Source: Blastocatellia bacterium
Lineage (GTDB): Bacteria > Acidobacteriota > Blastocatellia > HR10 > J050
Reading direction: 5' to 3'
Assembly (NCBI GenBank): GCA_026985075.1
Contig: JALSQX010000071.1
Span: 61,511-125,510 of the forward strand
DNA: 64,000 nucleotides
How positions within the stretch are numbered: the stretch's first letter is position 1; every line of letters starts with the position of its first letter. Shown one piece after another: positions 24,953 through 34,155 of this stretch. Under the pieces are notes generated by a model. It was not told where the DNA came from. It saw only the letters and a program-made list of their open reading frames with translations, and made no database searches. A program made the position numbers and the translations under genes.

Positions 24953-25822
24953 ATGAGGCAACAACCGTATATCCCGGTGGTCTACGTGGCAGTCAGCTTT
25001 GTTCTTTTGCGATAATCTGTGGGTGAGCGTATTTCCCTTTTTGTTCGGGTGGGAGGGATTCGCGGATCAACTTATACACAACCGCCCGCAAGCGGGGCTG
25101 ATTTCGTCATTTTCCAAGGCGAGCCCATCGAGGTCGAACTGGAGATTTTCAACGAGGGTTCTCAAGAGGCGGTGGTGGTGACTGGGGGAAGAAAGCCTCG
25201 GGATGTCTTTCAGATGGTGGTTGTGGAAGCGCCGGTGCCTAAGATGTCGTCCCGACTGAGCCTGGACATTTCTCCCTCGGTCAAATTGAAGCTCATTGGG
25301 GCGGAGAAAACGGCTCGGTGGTCGGAGCGAATGGTCTCGCCTCCCCACTCGGGGCTCAAGTTCAAGGCAATCGTTAGGAGTGAATCGGAACACCTATGGC
25401 CAGGCATCTATAAGTTGAAATTCTATTCACTGCTAAAGAGTGCTTCGGGAAAGGAAATCCTGGCAAACAACAATACATTTGCCTTTGAGATCAGGTCAAT
25501 TGAGACAATCGAAAATAGATTGGAAGTGCTCGGAAGGCAAGCAATGCGCCTCTTTGCGAGAGGGGAATATCAAGAAGCGGAGAAGAAACTGAATGAACTG
25601 CTCCTGTTGTATCCGAACAGTTCAGGCAGTTACACAATGAAGGGTCACATAGCTCTGGCCCTGGGGAGGAAGGGTGAAGCAATTAAGGCCTATAGAAAAG
25701 CCATCGATTTACTTCAGTCAAAAATGGATACCTTGTACTTGTCTCGCGCCAGCCGTGTAGCCGTCGAACATAGCATTGGTCTTCTCGTGGCGACGTTGCG
25801 TGCGCTTCAGCAGAATCGATGA
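24953..25822 (+). pseudogene. TPR protein TPR5 with nonsense codon after signal peptide
   Basis: ATG 24953 opens a signal-peptide-like sequence (MRQQPYIPVVYVAVSFVLLR), followed by an in-frame TAA at 25013. The same frame then continues without interruption as a full TPR-family protein (VGERISLFVRVGG to the end, 267 residues from GTG 25019). The mature part matches TPR1 almost residue for residue over their shared region, including LGRQAMRLFARGEYQEAEKKLNE and DEAIKAYRKAIDLLQ-type repeats. Either the gene is inactivated, or GTG 25019 gives a cytosolic, leaderless protein. The beta domain lies at about 1-150 and the TPR tail at 160-255. Confidence 0.7.
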
Positions 25823-26090
25823 TCGAGGAATGTCGGGAACGGTCATCGGAGGCTCACCGGTCAATGAGAGCGCGCCGACTCCCAGAGACACCTGGGCGAT
25901 GAACAGCGTTTTCGTTGTACCGTGGATCTTGCATCAACACGCTCGGCGAACTTCTTCGATAGGATTTCTCTCTTCCGAACCCGGTTCATTGACAGCCGGG
26001 GAACGATGGGAAATATTTACTATGTCGTCCAGTGCACGTCGTTAGATGGCTCTGGGCGGTGGTTTCTCATCCATGCGAGGAGAGGATTTG

Positions 26091-26288
26091 ATGATGGTGA
26101 AGCTGGAACTTACCGAACCGGAGCGGGCATTGCTCCTGGAAGTGCTGAGAGATCGGTTAGGAACGGTTCGCGAGGAGATCTATCATTCCACGACGTTCGA
26201 GTTCACCGAGCAGTTGAAGGAGAAGGAAAAGACATTGAAGCAATTGATCGATAAGGTGGAAAAGACTGCTCAGTCGGAAGGCGGTTGA
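26091..26288 (+). CDS. Small conserved helical protein, 65 aa
   Basis: The start is ATG ATG at 26091/26094 after GGAGAGG. About 65 residues, highly charged and helical: LTEPERALLLEVLRDRLGTVREEIYHSTTFEFTEQLKEKEKTLKQLIDKVEKT. The pattern (L-x-x-L-R-E-E-I-x-x-T-x-x-x-x-x-x-x-x-L-x-x-x-E) recalls a widespread family of short uncharacterised bacterial proteins. Function unknown. The last 19 bases overlap the convergent NUDIX-like gene. Confidence 0.65.
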   Translation: MMVKLELTEPERALLLEVLRDRLGTVREEIYHSTTFEFTEQLKEKEKTLKQLIDKVEKTAQSEGG

Positions 26289-26722
26289 TATCGATCCGTC
26301 AAAAGTTGACAACACAACGAACCGCGGCGAGCACCTTCCAGTAACCCATCGGGAGGCATCCAACGACAGTCAACATAATATGTTCGATTCGCCTCGTCGC
26401 GTGGGCGACCCCGCACAGCCGGCTCTCCGGCCAGAATGTGCGCTCGGTAGAGGCTTAAGTGGAGCACATAGTGTTCTCGTTCCTGCCAACCCTCGCTGAT
26501 GAATTCCACGTCGCCCAATCGAACGCCGATCTTCTCTCGTCCCAGACGAAGGACGGCTTGCTCGGGCGCCTCATCGGGCATGAGCGTGGTCGCCGGCAAC
26601 CCCCAGATGCCGGGAAGCTCTTCGCCCGGCTCGTCGGGGCGTTGAACGGCCAGGACTTCGTCCGACGGTCCTTCTCGATAGATGGCGACGGCAACGGCAT
26701 GTTTAACTGGTTTGCCGGGCAT
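26270..26722 (-). CDS. NUDIX-fold protein with degenerate NUDIX box
   Basis: 150 residues. Overall NUDIX pattern: HAVAVAIYREGPSDEVLAVQRP, then ELPGIWGLPATTLMPDEAPEQAVLRLGREKIGV, where GX5EX7REUXEEXGU is expected. The REUxEE core reads RLGREK, so two of the three metal-binding glutamates are replaced. It may therefore not hydrolyse nucleoside diphosphates and may act as a binding or regulatory protein. It overlaps the upstream GNAT gene by 20 bases, so it is the third gene of a NUDIX-GNAT-NUDIX operon. Confidence 0.75.
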   Translation of the reverse strand: MPGKPVKHAVAVAIYREGPSDEVLAVQRPDEPGEELPGIWGLPATTLMPDEAPEQAVLRLGREKIGVRLGDVEFISEGWQEREHYVLHLSLYRAHILAGEPAVRGRPRDEANRTYYVDCRWMPPDGLLEGARRGSLCCQLLTDRYQPPSD

Positions 26723-27197
26723 TGAGTCGTTTCCCCATCAGATAGGCATCGACACCATCAGCATAGTACCGATGCAAAACGCGGAGCACCGTGTACCCGT
26801 GTTTTGCATAAAATGAGTGAGCCGGACGATTATCGACCGCCGTTTCCAGGATGACCCATTGAGCTCCTCGTTCTCGTAACCACTGTTCGGCCCGTTCGAG
26901 GAGCTTTCCTCCCCAGCCCTGACGGCGATACTCGGGCAATACGTCGATGGTGATGATATGGCCAATCATTCGCTGGCGCGCACCTCTTCCCATCCGCTCC
27001 AGTTGAGCGGTGATGAACCCGACGATAACTCCCTCATCTGTTTGCGCCACCCAGGTTCGGGATCGAGGACGCTCAATATAATCCCGAAGTTCGGCCAGAC
27101 TATAGGAGATACCTGGAGGAAAGCAAATGCGGTCGATGCGATGCAAGGTGGGCAAATCATCGGGTGCGTATGGTCTGATCGTCATGGGCCAGGCCAT
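26703..27197 (-). CDS. GNAT-family N-acetyltransferase (RimI-like)
   Basis: 164 residues. Classical GNAT fold: MTIRPYAPDDLPTLHRIDRICFP at the N-terminus, ITIDVLPEYRRQGWGGKLLERAEQWL with the acetyl-CoA pyrophosphate loop (R/Q)-R-x-G-x-G as RRQGWG (about 110-115), and VDNRPAHSFYAKHGYTVLRVLHRYY at the end. It transfers an acetyl group from acetyl-CoA to an amine, in RimI relatives the N-terminus of a ribosomal protein. The substrate cannot be read from sequence. The ATG lies one base after the stop of the upstream NUDIX gene. Confidence 0.85.
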   Translation of the reverse strand: MAWPMTIRPYAPDDLPTLHRIDRICFPPGISYSLAELRDYIERPRSRTWVAQTDEGVIVGFITAQLERMGRGARQRMIGHIITIDVLPEYRRQGWGGKLLERAEQWLRERGAQWVILETAVDNRPAHSFYAKHGYTVLRVLHRYYADGVDAYLMGKRLNARQTS

Positions 27198-27198
27198 C

Positions 27199-27762
27199 TT
27201 ACCGTGAGACGGCAGTCGGCGTTCCGCCCCCTCGTTTCAGCCAGTACCACTGAAAAGCAGCAATGACCAATGCATGATCGATGCGCCCCTCGGCGATGAG
27301 GCGAGGAATGTCCTCGAGTGGCGCTTCCCAGGTTCGGATCTCCTCTCCGGGATCGGGAGATGGGCGATGCGTTCGGCGCGCGCTTCGCCCCAGGAACGTG
27401 TGACAGGCGTTGGTCAGGAAAGCGGGATTCGGGCGAACCATGCCGAGCCAGATGAATTCGTCGGCCGTGTAGCCCGTCTCTTCGAGCAATTCTCGAGCCG
27501 CGGCGTCCCGTGGCGATTCTCCGGGATCGACGGCGCCCCCGGGGATTTCCCACGTCATCCGGCGCGTCCCGTGGCGGAACTGTTCGATTAACACGACGTG
27601 CTCATCCTCGGTGAGCGCGATGATGTTCACCCAATCGGGGGCATCGAGAATATAGCACTCCATCGGGGGATGCCCGTCGCGTTGGCTCGTTCGAGCCTCA
27701 AGAGTGAATATGGTCGTTTCCGCGATCTTTCGACTGGCGATGATCTTCCACTCTCCGTCCAT
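27199..27762 (-). CDS. NUDIX hydrolase, ADP-ribose pyrophosphatase type
   Basis: 187 residues with an intact NUDIX box at about 96-118 ([23 protein letters not shown]). Before it is [18 protein letters not shown], the NudF/ADPRase signature; after it [11 protein letters not shown]. Family members hydrolyse ADP-ribose or related sugars to AMP and a sugar phosphate using magnesium. First gene of a three-gene operon with the GNAT and degenerate NUDIX genes. Confidence 0.88.
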   Translation of the reverse strand: MDGEWKIIASRKIAETTIFTLEARTSQRDGHPPMECYILDAPDWVNIIALTEDEHVVLIEQFRHGTRRMTWEIPGGAVDPGESPRDAAARELLEETGYTADEFIWLGMVRPNPAFLTNACHTFLGRSARRTHRPSPDPGEEIRTWEAPLEDIPRLIAEGRIDHALVIAAFQWYWLKRGGGTPTAVSR

Positions 27763-28084
27763 GGGTTCAATTATACCCGATGCCTTTCATTCGTGAACCG
27801 TGGATCGACATTCTTCGCTTCATGCGAACATGGTGCGACGATCCAACCCGAGTTTTTGTTGCTCGCCGTGGAGGCTGTTGATAAAATGGCGTCGGCTGAT
27901 GACTGAATGGAAGCGCATTTCACCGGGCGATCAGTGAAGGGGGATGGATTCAGGAAGTGTCGATCATCGGTCGCACAACGGGTTCTCGATCGCTCATCAT
28001 GGCTGGCGATGGATGGGCGAGCCTCCTCTCATTCACGGCGCCCGGGCGACGAATGACACACACCCTGGGAAGGAGGAGCCTGCT
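27763..28084. other. Divergent spacer before the Asp-box gene
   Basis: About 320 bases without a supported gene. The Asp-box frame is open back to 27944, but the ribosome binding site and signal peptide both point to 28085. No clear promoter hexamers are recognised. Confidence 0.4.
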
Positions 28085-31000
28085 ATGATCGACTCAATGA
28101 AACGGATGACGGAGAAGCGATCTTCGTGGCTCATCGTAGCCGCCTTAGCCATGGGCCTCTCACTGGTGCTGAGCGGTCAGGTCGTTGGACGACAACCGCC
28201 CGCCAGCGGATTGGTCACCTCTATTCGATCGGGAGAACGGGGAGATCCTGGTCCGGCTCCTGAACGCCATGCGCGCAGAAGCCGCCGACGGTTGAGGTCT
28301 GGAGCTGCGGCACTCACGCTCGATAATCTCGATCCGGCGCTTCTGGCGGGGATGAAGGCGCGGGCGATTGGTCCCGCAGCGATGAGCGGACGCGTCACGG
28401 CCATCGATGCCGTCGCCTCCAATCCCAACATCATCTACGTGGGGGCAGCGAGCGGCGGCGTCTGGAAGTCCACTGATGGTGGCATCACCTGGAAGCCGAT
28501 CTTCGATGACCAGCCGGTCGCCTCGATCGGGGCCATCGCCATCTTCCAGAATAATCCAGACATCGTGTGGGTCGGCACCGGGGAAGGGAATCCGCGGAAC
28601 AGCGCTTCGGTGGGCAATGGCGTGTATAAATCGATAGACGGTGGACGAACCTGGGTGCATCTCGGCCTGGATAAGACCGAACGGATCCATCGCATCGTTC
28701 TCCATCCGACGGATCCCCAGATCGCCTATGTCGCCGCACTGGGGACCGCATGGGGGGAGAATGCCGAGCGCGGCGTGTTCAAAACTGAAGACGGAGGACG
28801 GACGTGGAAGAAGATTCTCTACGTCGATGAGCGAACCGGAGCGACCGATCTGGTCATGGACCCGTCCAATCCCAATAAGCTGCTGGCCGCGATGTGGGAT
28901 TATCGTCGCTGGCCCTGGTTCTTCCGTTCGGGTGGACCGGGCTCCGGCCTCTATCTCACCTACGATGGTGGAGAGCACTGGAAACGGCTCACCGAAAAGG
29001 AAGGGTTGCCCGCCGGGGAGCTCGGGCGCATTGGATTGGCCATTGCTCCATCCGATCCCCGCATCATCTATGCCTTGGTGGAAGCGAAAAAGAACGTCCT
29101 CCTGCGCTCGGACGATGGCGGCGAGACGTGGAGAGTAGTTGGCCGAGGTCGGCGCGTGGGCAATCGCCCGTTTTATTTCTCGGAGATCCGCGTCGATCCT
29201 GAGAATCCCAATCGGGTCTACAGCCTGTGGTCGCAGATGAGCGTCTCTGACGATGGGGGGAAGACGTTTCGCATTCTCGTTCCATTCCGGCACATTCACC
29301 CCGATCACCATGCATTATGGATCAATCCGCTGGACGGGCGTCTCCTCATCGACGGCAACGATGGAGGCGTCGCCATCAGCAGAGATCGAGGGAGAAGCTG
29401 GCGGTTCGTCGCCAATCTCCCCGTTGGGCAGTTCTACCACATTCGCGTGGATAATGCCGTGCCCTATCACGTCTATGGCGGCATGCAGGACAACGGATCG
29501 TGGAAAGGCCCGAGCCAGGTGTGGGAGAGCGGAGGCATTCGGAATCACCATTGGCACGAAGTCGATTTTGGCGATGGATTTGATACCGTACCCGATCCTC
29601 GCGATCCCACGCGCGGTTACGCGATGAGCCAGGAAGGGTATCTCGTCCGGTGGGATCTGCGCACCGGCGAGCGGAAGGACATCCGGCCGGCTCCACCGGA
29701 GGGCGTCCAACTGCGGTTCAATTGGAATGCCGCCTTGGCCATCGATCCCTTCGATCCCGATACGATCTACTTCGGCAGTCAATTTGTCCATCGATCGACC
29801 GATCGCGGCGAGACCTGGGAGATCATCAGTCCCGATTTGACGACCAATAACCCCGAATGGCAGAAGCAGGCCGAGAGCGGCGGTCTGACGCCGGACGTGA
29901 CTGGGGCGGAGAACTATACGACCATCGTGGCCATCGCCCCCAGTCCCGTGAAGCGCGGCGTCATTTGGGTGGGGACGGACGATGGACGCCTGCACGTGAC
30001 CCGCGATGGCGGTCGCTCATGGACGAGCGTAGAGAAGAACGTCCCTGGCGTTCCCCCCAACACCTGGGTGCCGCATATTGAACCCTCACGATTCGACGCC
30101 GGGACGGCGTTCGTCGTCTTCGACGATCATCGTCGAGCCAACTGGACGTCATATGTTTACAAAACGACAGACTATGGTCGAACCTGGCAGAGCCTGGCCA
30201 CCGGTGATATCTGGGGGTATGCGCTGGTCATCGTTCAGGATCCGGTGAATCCCGATCTCCTCTTCCTCGGCACAGAGTTCGGGCTCTATGTCTCTTTCAA
30301 TGGAGGTCGCCGCTGGATGCGCTGGAAGCATGGAGTGCCGACCGTCTCCGTCATGGATATGGTCATTCATCCGCGGGAACACGATCTCATCCTGGGGACC
30401 CATGGCCGGTCAGCGTTCATCCTGGACGATATCCGACCTCTGGCCGAGCTGTCCGACGAGGTGTTGTCCGAGCCGCTCCACCTGTTCACCATACCCGATG
30501 CCCAGCAGTATCGCGTGGCTCAACCCGCCGGCTCCCGCTTTCCCGGGCAAGCCGATTTTCGAGGAGAGAATCGGCCCTATGGGGCGCTCATTACGTACTG
30601 GCTGAACATGCCCGGATTGCCTCGTCCAGAAGAGAAAGAACCACTGTCGAGAGCGAGCCAGAGCGAACCGGCGGAGCCAGGAGAGAAGGAAGCGAAGAAG
30701 AAAGAGCCGCAAGTGGAGATCAAGATCACCGATTCCAGTGGAAAGGTCATCCGCACCTTCAAAGGACCGGCCAAGCTGGGTCTCAATCGCGCCGTCTGGG
30801 ATTTGCGTCGCGATAAGTTCAAAGAACCGCCGCGCCCGGAACCGACGGGCTTCTTCCGACCGCGAGGTCCGGAAGTCCCTCCTGGCGTTTACGGCGTGAC
30901 GATCACATTCAAAGATCATGAGGTCAGTGGAAAGGTGCGCGTGCTGCCCGATCCGCGATTCGATATTGCGCCCGAGGATCGTCGAGCCAATTATCAGGCG

Positions 31001-31474
31001 TTGCTGAGGGCGGGTCATCTTCAGGAACTCGTGGCCACGGCCGTCGAGCGAATCCAGCAGACGCGCGCCGATGTGAAGGCCGTCCTCACCAAGCTCAAGG
31101 ACAGGGAAGAGGGGGAAAGGAAGAGCGCTGATGGGAGGAGCCCGGTTGAGGATCTGAAGAAGGCGGCCGAGGACCTGCAGCAGAAACTCAAGGCCCTGGA
31201 GAAGCGATTCTGGCAACCGCCGGACACCAAAGGCATCGTGGCCGAGACCGACGTGTTATCTCGGTTGCGCTATGTCCAGCGCGCTATTGCGTCGCACTGG
31301 AATCGACCGACGCCGGCCCAGCAGGCTTATTTGAGCAGGGTAGAGGCGCAGCTTCGAAATGTGCTGCGCGACTTCAATCGTTTCTTCGAGCAAGAGGTGG
31401 CGGCATTTCGTCGGAAGGTCCGGAAAGCCAATATTGAATTACTGCCCAAAGCCGAGCCGCTCACATTGCAGTAG
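28085..31474 (+). CDS. Giant secreted Asp-box (VPS10/sortilin-like) protein
   Basis: 1129 residues from ATG 28085, chosen because AGGAGGAG sits 7 bases upstream and a signal peptide follows (KRSSWLIVAALAMGLSLVLSGQVVG). Two stacked beta-propellers carry about ten Asp-boxes of the form S-x-D-G-G-x-T-W, e.g. STDGGITW, SIDGGRTW, TEDGGRTW, SDDGGETW, STDRGETW and TRDGGRSW. A C-terminal region of about 330 residues has a proline- and charge-rich linker (about 860-910), an immunoglobulin-like strand set (VRTFKGPAKLGLNRAVWDLRRD) and a long helical tail with coiled-coil character (EDLKKAAEDLQQKLKALEKRFW). Such proteins are common in Acidobacteriota and Bacteroidota; no sialidase active-site residues are recognised. 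Likely exported and surface or periplasmic; function unknown. Confidence 0.82.
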   Translation: MIDSMKRMTEKRSSWLIVAALAMGLSLVLSGQVVGRQPPASGLVTSIRSGERGDPGPAPERHARRSRRRLRSGAAALTLDNLDPALLAGMKARAIGPAAMSGRVTAIDAVASNPNIIYVGAASGGVWKSTDGGITWKPIFDDQPVASIGAIAIFQNNPDIVWVGTGEGNPRNSASVGNGVYKSIDGGRTWVHLGLDKTERIHRIVLHPTDPQIAYVAALGTAWGENAERGVFKTEDGGRTWKKILYVDERTGATDLVMDPSNPNKLLAAMWDYRRWPWFFRSGGPGSGLYLTYDGGEHWKRLTEKEGLPAGELGRIGLAIAPSDPRIIYALVEAKKNVLLRSDDGGETWRVVGRGRRVGNRPFYFSEIRVDPENPNRVYSLWSQMSVSDDGGKTFRILVPFRHIHPDHHALWINPLDGRLLIDGNDGGVAISRDRGRSWRFVANLPVGQFYHIRVDNAVPYHVYGGMQDNGSWKGPSQVWESGGIRNHHWHEVDFGDGFDTVPDPRDPTRGYAMSQEGYLVRWDLRTGERKDIRPAPPEGVQLRFNWNAALAIDPFDPDTIYFGSQFVHRSTDRGETWEIISPDLTTNNPEWQKQAESGGLTPDVTGAENYTTIVAIAPSPVKRGVIWVGTDDGRLHVTRDGGRSWTSVEKNVPGVPPNTWVPHIEPSRFDAGTAFVVFDDHRRANWTSYVYKTTDYGRTWQSLATGDIWGYALVIVQDPVNPDLLFLGTEFGLYVSFNGGRRWMRWKHGVPTVSVMDMVIHPREHDLILGTHGRSAFILDDIRPLAELSDEVLSEPLHLFTIPDAQQYRVAQPAGSRFPGQADFRGENRPYGALITYWLNMPGLPRPEEKEPLSRASQSEPAEPGEKEAKKKEPQVEIKITDSSGKVIRTFKGPAKLGLNRAVWDLRRDKFKEPPRPEPTGFFRPRGPEVPPGVYGVTITFKDHEVSGKVRVLPDPRFDIAPEDRRANYQALLRAGHLQELVATAVERIQQTRADVKAVLTKLKDREEGERKSADGRSPVEDLKKAAEDLQQKLKALEKRFWQPPDTKGIVAETDVLSRLRYVQRAIASHWNRPTPAQQAYLSRVEAQLRNVLRDFNRFFEQEVAAFRRKVRKANIELLPKAEPLTLQ

Positions 31475-31893
31475 AGAGCACGTGAGATCCGTGGAATCCC
31501 TCGTGAGGTGAGCCCGCAGGGATCCACTATGAAGACGGCGGGCGGTGGCGGTGAGAGTCCAGAGTTGGGCTTCATGCGCCACCGTCGCGCGGACCTTCCT
31601 CGGGCAATTGTGCCGAGTTCGACAGACGGTGTACGGCACCGCCGGTGCATTCAAGTGCGCCTTCCGCGGACAGTAGTGCCGAGTTTCCTGGTGAGGAGGT
31701 TCACCCTGCATGTGCTTATGAGATGTCCGTTGTGGGTGATATTTTGAAGTATCGTGACTCAACCAGCGTCCGATAACGAGGAGTGCTTTGGGAGATCAGA
31801 AGACGAGTGGGGTGTCAAGGTGTGATAGTATACAATAGTGCTGCCAGAGCGAGACGCTCTGAGTAAGAATGTTAGGATCATGAGGAGGGAGTG
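31475..31893. other. Spacer with imperfect direct repeat
   Basis: No gene supported. Two similar blocks around 31586-31625 and 31658-31695 share CCTTCC..GG and GTGCCGAGTTT/TC words. An AT-rich TATACAAT near 31833-31842 could be a -10 box for the next gene. Confidence 0.35.
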
Positions 31894-32481
31894 ATGATGA
31901 AAATTTCACGGAAACAACTTTCGAGATCGGCTATCATGATTCTGGTTTTCCTCTGGTCAGTCACTCTGAGTCCATCGGCGGGCTTCGTTTCTGGAGCTCG
32001 CGAGTTCACGTCTGCGGCTCAGTTGCCGAGGACGCTATCATTCCCAGCGGCCGCCCTGTCGCATAATCCGAGCAACGATATTATCAAGGATGATACTAAC
32101 GGGCTGCGCTGGCAGTTCAATTTTCGTGAAAGTGCGGGGCTATTGGTGAGGAGGCCCTACGACTATGCGGGTGGGGATGTGACATTTCGCATCTTCTTCC
32201 AGACCACGACTCCGGCCACTGGGCTCGTCCAATTCTTCATTCGCCCCCGATCGCTCGACCCTGGCGATGGGTTGTTCGATGCCGCATCGATCACATCGGG
32301 CCCGGTGATCGTGACGGGGACCTCTGGATTTGGTACGATGTACGAGCAGACCATCATTATTCCGGCGAACAGGCTGACCAAGGATTGGTGGTTCATCACC
32401 ATCCAACGTCAAGGGTCGATGTCCACTTATTCTGATGATGTCGTGGTCTTCGGTGTGGCGCTCGAGTATCTGGCGCTCTGA
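31894..32481 (+). CDS. Secreted hypothetical protein, 195 aa
   Basis: AGGAGG precedes a GTG-ATG-ATG cluster (31891-31899); an ATG is the likely start. Signal peptide KISRKQLSRSAIMILVFLWSVTLSPSAG. The mature part is beta-rich with no cysteines (DDTNGLRWQFNFRESAGLLVRRPYDYAGGDVTFRIFFQTTT, GLVQFFIRPRSLDPGDGLFD, GFGTMYEQTIIIPANRLTKDWWFITIQRQG) and resembles the jelly-roll domains of phage or virus-like structural or carbohydrate-binding proteins. No family can be named. It is flanked downstream by a decayed IS. Confidence 0.65.
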   Translation: MMKISRKQLSRSAIMILVFLWSVTLSPSAGFVSGAREFTSAAQLPRTLSFPAAALSHNPSNDIIKDDTNGLRWQFNFRESAGLLVRRPYDYAGGDVTFRIFFQTTTPATGLVQFFIRPRSLDPGDGLFDAASITSGPVIVTGTSGFGTMYEQTIIIPANRLTKDWWFITIQRQGSMSTYSDDVVVFGVALEYLAL

Positions 32482-32549
32482 GCGGCGGTGATCATAACAC
32501 CATGATGAAGACATCGGATGGATGATCGGCGAGGTGGGAGAGTAAAGTG

Positions 32550-33765
32550 GACTCCAATGTCAAGACAAAACATGGGCTTGTTTAAGGTGGAACCCGGCGG
32601 GCGTGTCCAAAGCCTCTCAGACCTCAGTCCGAGCGCCGAGACCTGACTGTCGGATGTGATCATCATCAACATCATCATCAATCGGGAGGGCAGTGGTTCA
32701 GCGCCTGATGGAGCCGCTCGTGATTGTAGAGCGGGAAATACTGATCCAGTCCCTGCCACACGGCCAGCACGCTCTCGCACTCGTGCAGAGAGACTTCTTC
32801 GCATTTGACCGCCCGCCACCGCCGTTCCACAAAGATGTTATCAAACACGCTGCCCAACCGTCCGTACTGGTGCGGACCCCAGCCGCTTCCGGCTGACCCG
32901 GGAAGGCACCACTGGTAAATTGGACCCCCGATCGCTGTTCAAGATTTTGGGCCGGGCCGGCGCCAGTGCCTGATCCATCGCCCAGAGGCAAAAGCTCACT
33001 TCCAAACTGTTGGACAACTCCCAGCCGACCACGTAGCGGCTATACCAGTCCGGAATTGCCACCAGATAGATGAACTCTGCTGGCCATCGGATATACGTGA
33101 TATCCGCCCCCACACCTGTCGCGGTCAATCGACAACCAGCCCGCGCAGCAGGTATGGATAGATCCGAGGCTCGGCGCCACCCTGACCCAGCCGGAGCTTC
33201 GGATAGATGGCTTCAGTTCTCATCATGCGGATCAAGCGCCCGACCCGCCTTCGATTCATTTCATATCCCTGCCGCTGTAGCCAAGCCGTCATCCGACGAC
33301 TGCCATAAAACGGCGTCCGCATGTATTGTTCGCCGATCAATGACATCAGCCTCAAATTCCATTCGCTTTCCTGGACAGGTTAGTAGGAGAAGCCCGAGCC
33401 AAGCCCAGCAGTTCACACTGTCGTGTCACACTCAACTGGTCATGGTCCAGCTCCACCAGCGCTCGCTTCTGCTCAACCGTCCCGTCCAGCTTTTTTCACC
33501 AATTCTAATTCCATCCGCGCCCACCCCTCTGAAAACACCTGCGGCAATGCTTCTAACACCTGTTGCTTCCACCGCTGGATCTGATGAGGATAGACCCCAT
33601 ACTCGGACGCTCACTCATAGATCGTTTTATGATCTTTGATGGCTTCCACGGCCACCCTCGCTGAAGGCGGGCGATGAAACTGATCTCTGAACGCTGAGGC
33701 GGATTGCCGAGCTCACTGAGAAGCATTTCCAGATTTACTTTCGTCTGTCCCCATTTGGAAGATCC
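32550..33765 (-). mobile_element. Decayed IS3-family insertion sequence
   Basis: The minus strand carries relics of both IS3 frames. orfA relic (about 33690-33480): VAVEAIKDHKTIYE-stop-ASEYGVYPHQIQRWKQQVLEALPQVFSEG. orfB relic (about 33475-32690). Candidate imperfect terminal repeats are CTCCAATGTCAAGACAAAA near 32551 and its distant counterpart CCAAATGGGGACAGACGAAA ending near 33757 on the other strand. Several stops and frameshifts show it is dead. Boundaries are approximate. Confidence 0.7.
32698..33475 (-). pseudogene. IS3-family orfB transposase pseudogene
   Basis: Collinear pieces in different frames: QKRALVELDHDQLSVTRQCELLGLARAS, then EQYMRTPFYGSRRMTAWLQRQGYEMNRRRVGRLIRMM and IYPKLRLGQ..RIYPYLLRGL (HTH_21 region, 33125-33355). 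DITYIRWPAEFIYLVAIPDWYSRYVVGWELSNSLEVSFCLWAMDQAL and ILNSDRGS follow (first two catalytic acidic blocks of the rve core, 32930-33110), then a frameshift into GVQFTSGAFPG. At least three frameshifts are needed to restore it. Confidence 0.8.
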
Positions 33766-33855
33766 TCCGGGGACTGGACAGTCTTCCGTGCCTCTGCTAC
33801 GATGTTATTAAACTGATTAATTAATTGATTCAAACCTTCTGTGAAGGGGGAGAGC

Positions 33856-34155
33856 ATGAAGAAAGAAAGAAATCCTATAACGAGAGTCATTCCCGCCCTG
33901 ACGGCCCGAACCCAGTTTGGCCAGATCATGCGCCGCGCCTGCGAGCGGGGCGAGCGGTTCATTGTCGATAAGCGCGGGGAACCCCAGGTGGTCATTCTCT
34001 CCTTCGAGGATTATCTGCACAACGTGGTGAAGCAACCGGAGAGTTTGGCCCGGCTTCAGCGCAGCGCCAAACGGAGGGGTCTCGACACCATGAAAATGAC
34101 GGAGATCGACCGCGAGGTCCGCCGCATTCGCAAGGAGCTTGCCCGTGGCCACTGA
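33856..34155 (+). CDS. Phd/YefM-type antitoxin
   Basis: About 99 residues from ATG 33856, which has GGGGGAG 6 bases upstream (an in-frame GTG lies at 33841). N-terminal Phd-like fold: VIPALTARTQFGQIMRRACERGERFIVDKRGEPQVVILSFEDYL, matching the conserved ELRxxxxxxLxxVxxGExxxITxxGxPxAxLVxxxDY plan. The C-terminal tail is basic (LARLQRSAKRRGLDTMKMTEIDREVRRIRKELARG) and should wrap the toxin. It presumably binds its own promoter. The stop overlaps the PIN toxin gene. Confidence 0.85.
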   Translation: MKKERNPITRVIPALTARTQFGQIMRRACERGERFIVDKRGEPQVVILSFEDYLHNVVKQPESLARLQRSAKRRGLDTMKMTEIDREVRRIRKELARGH

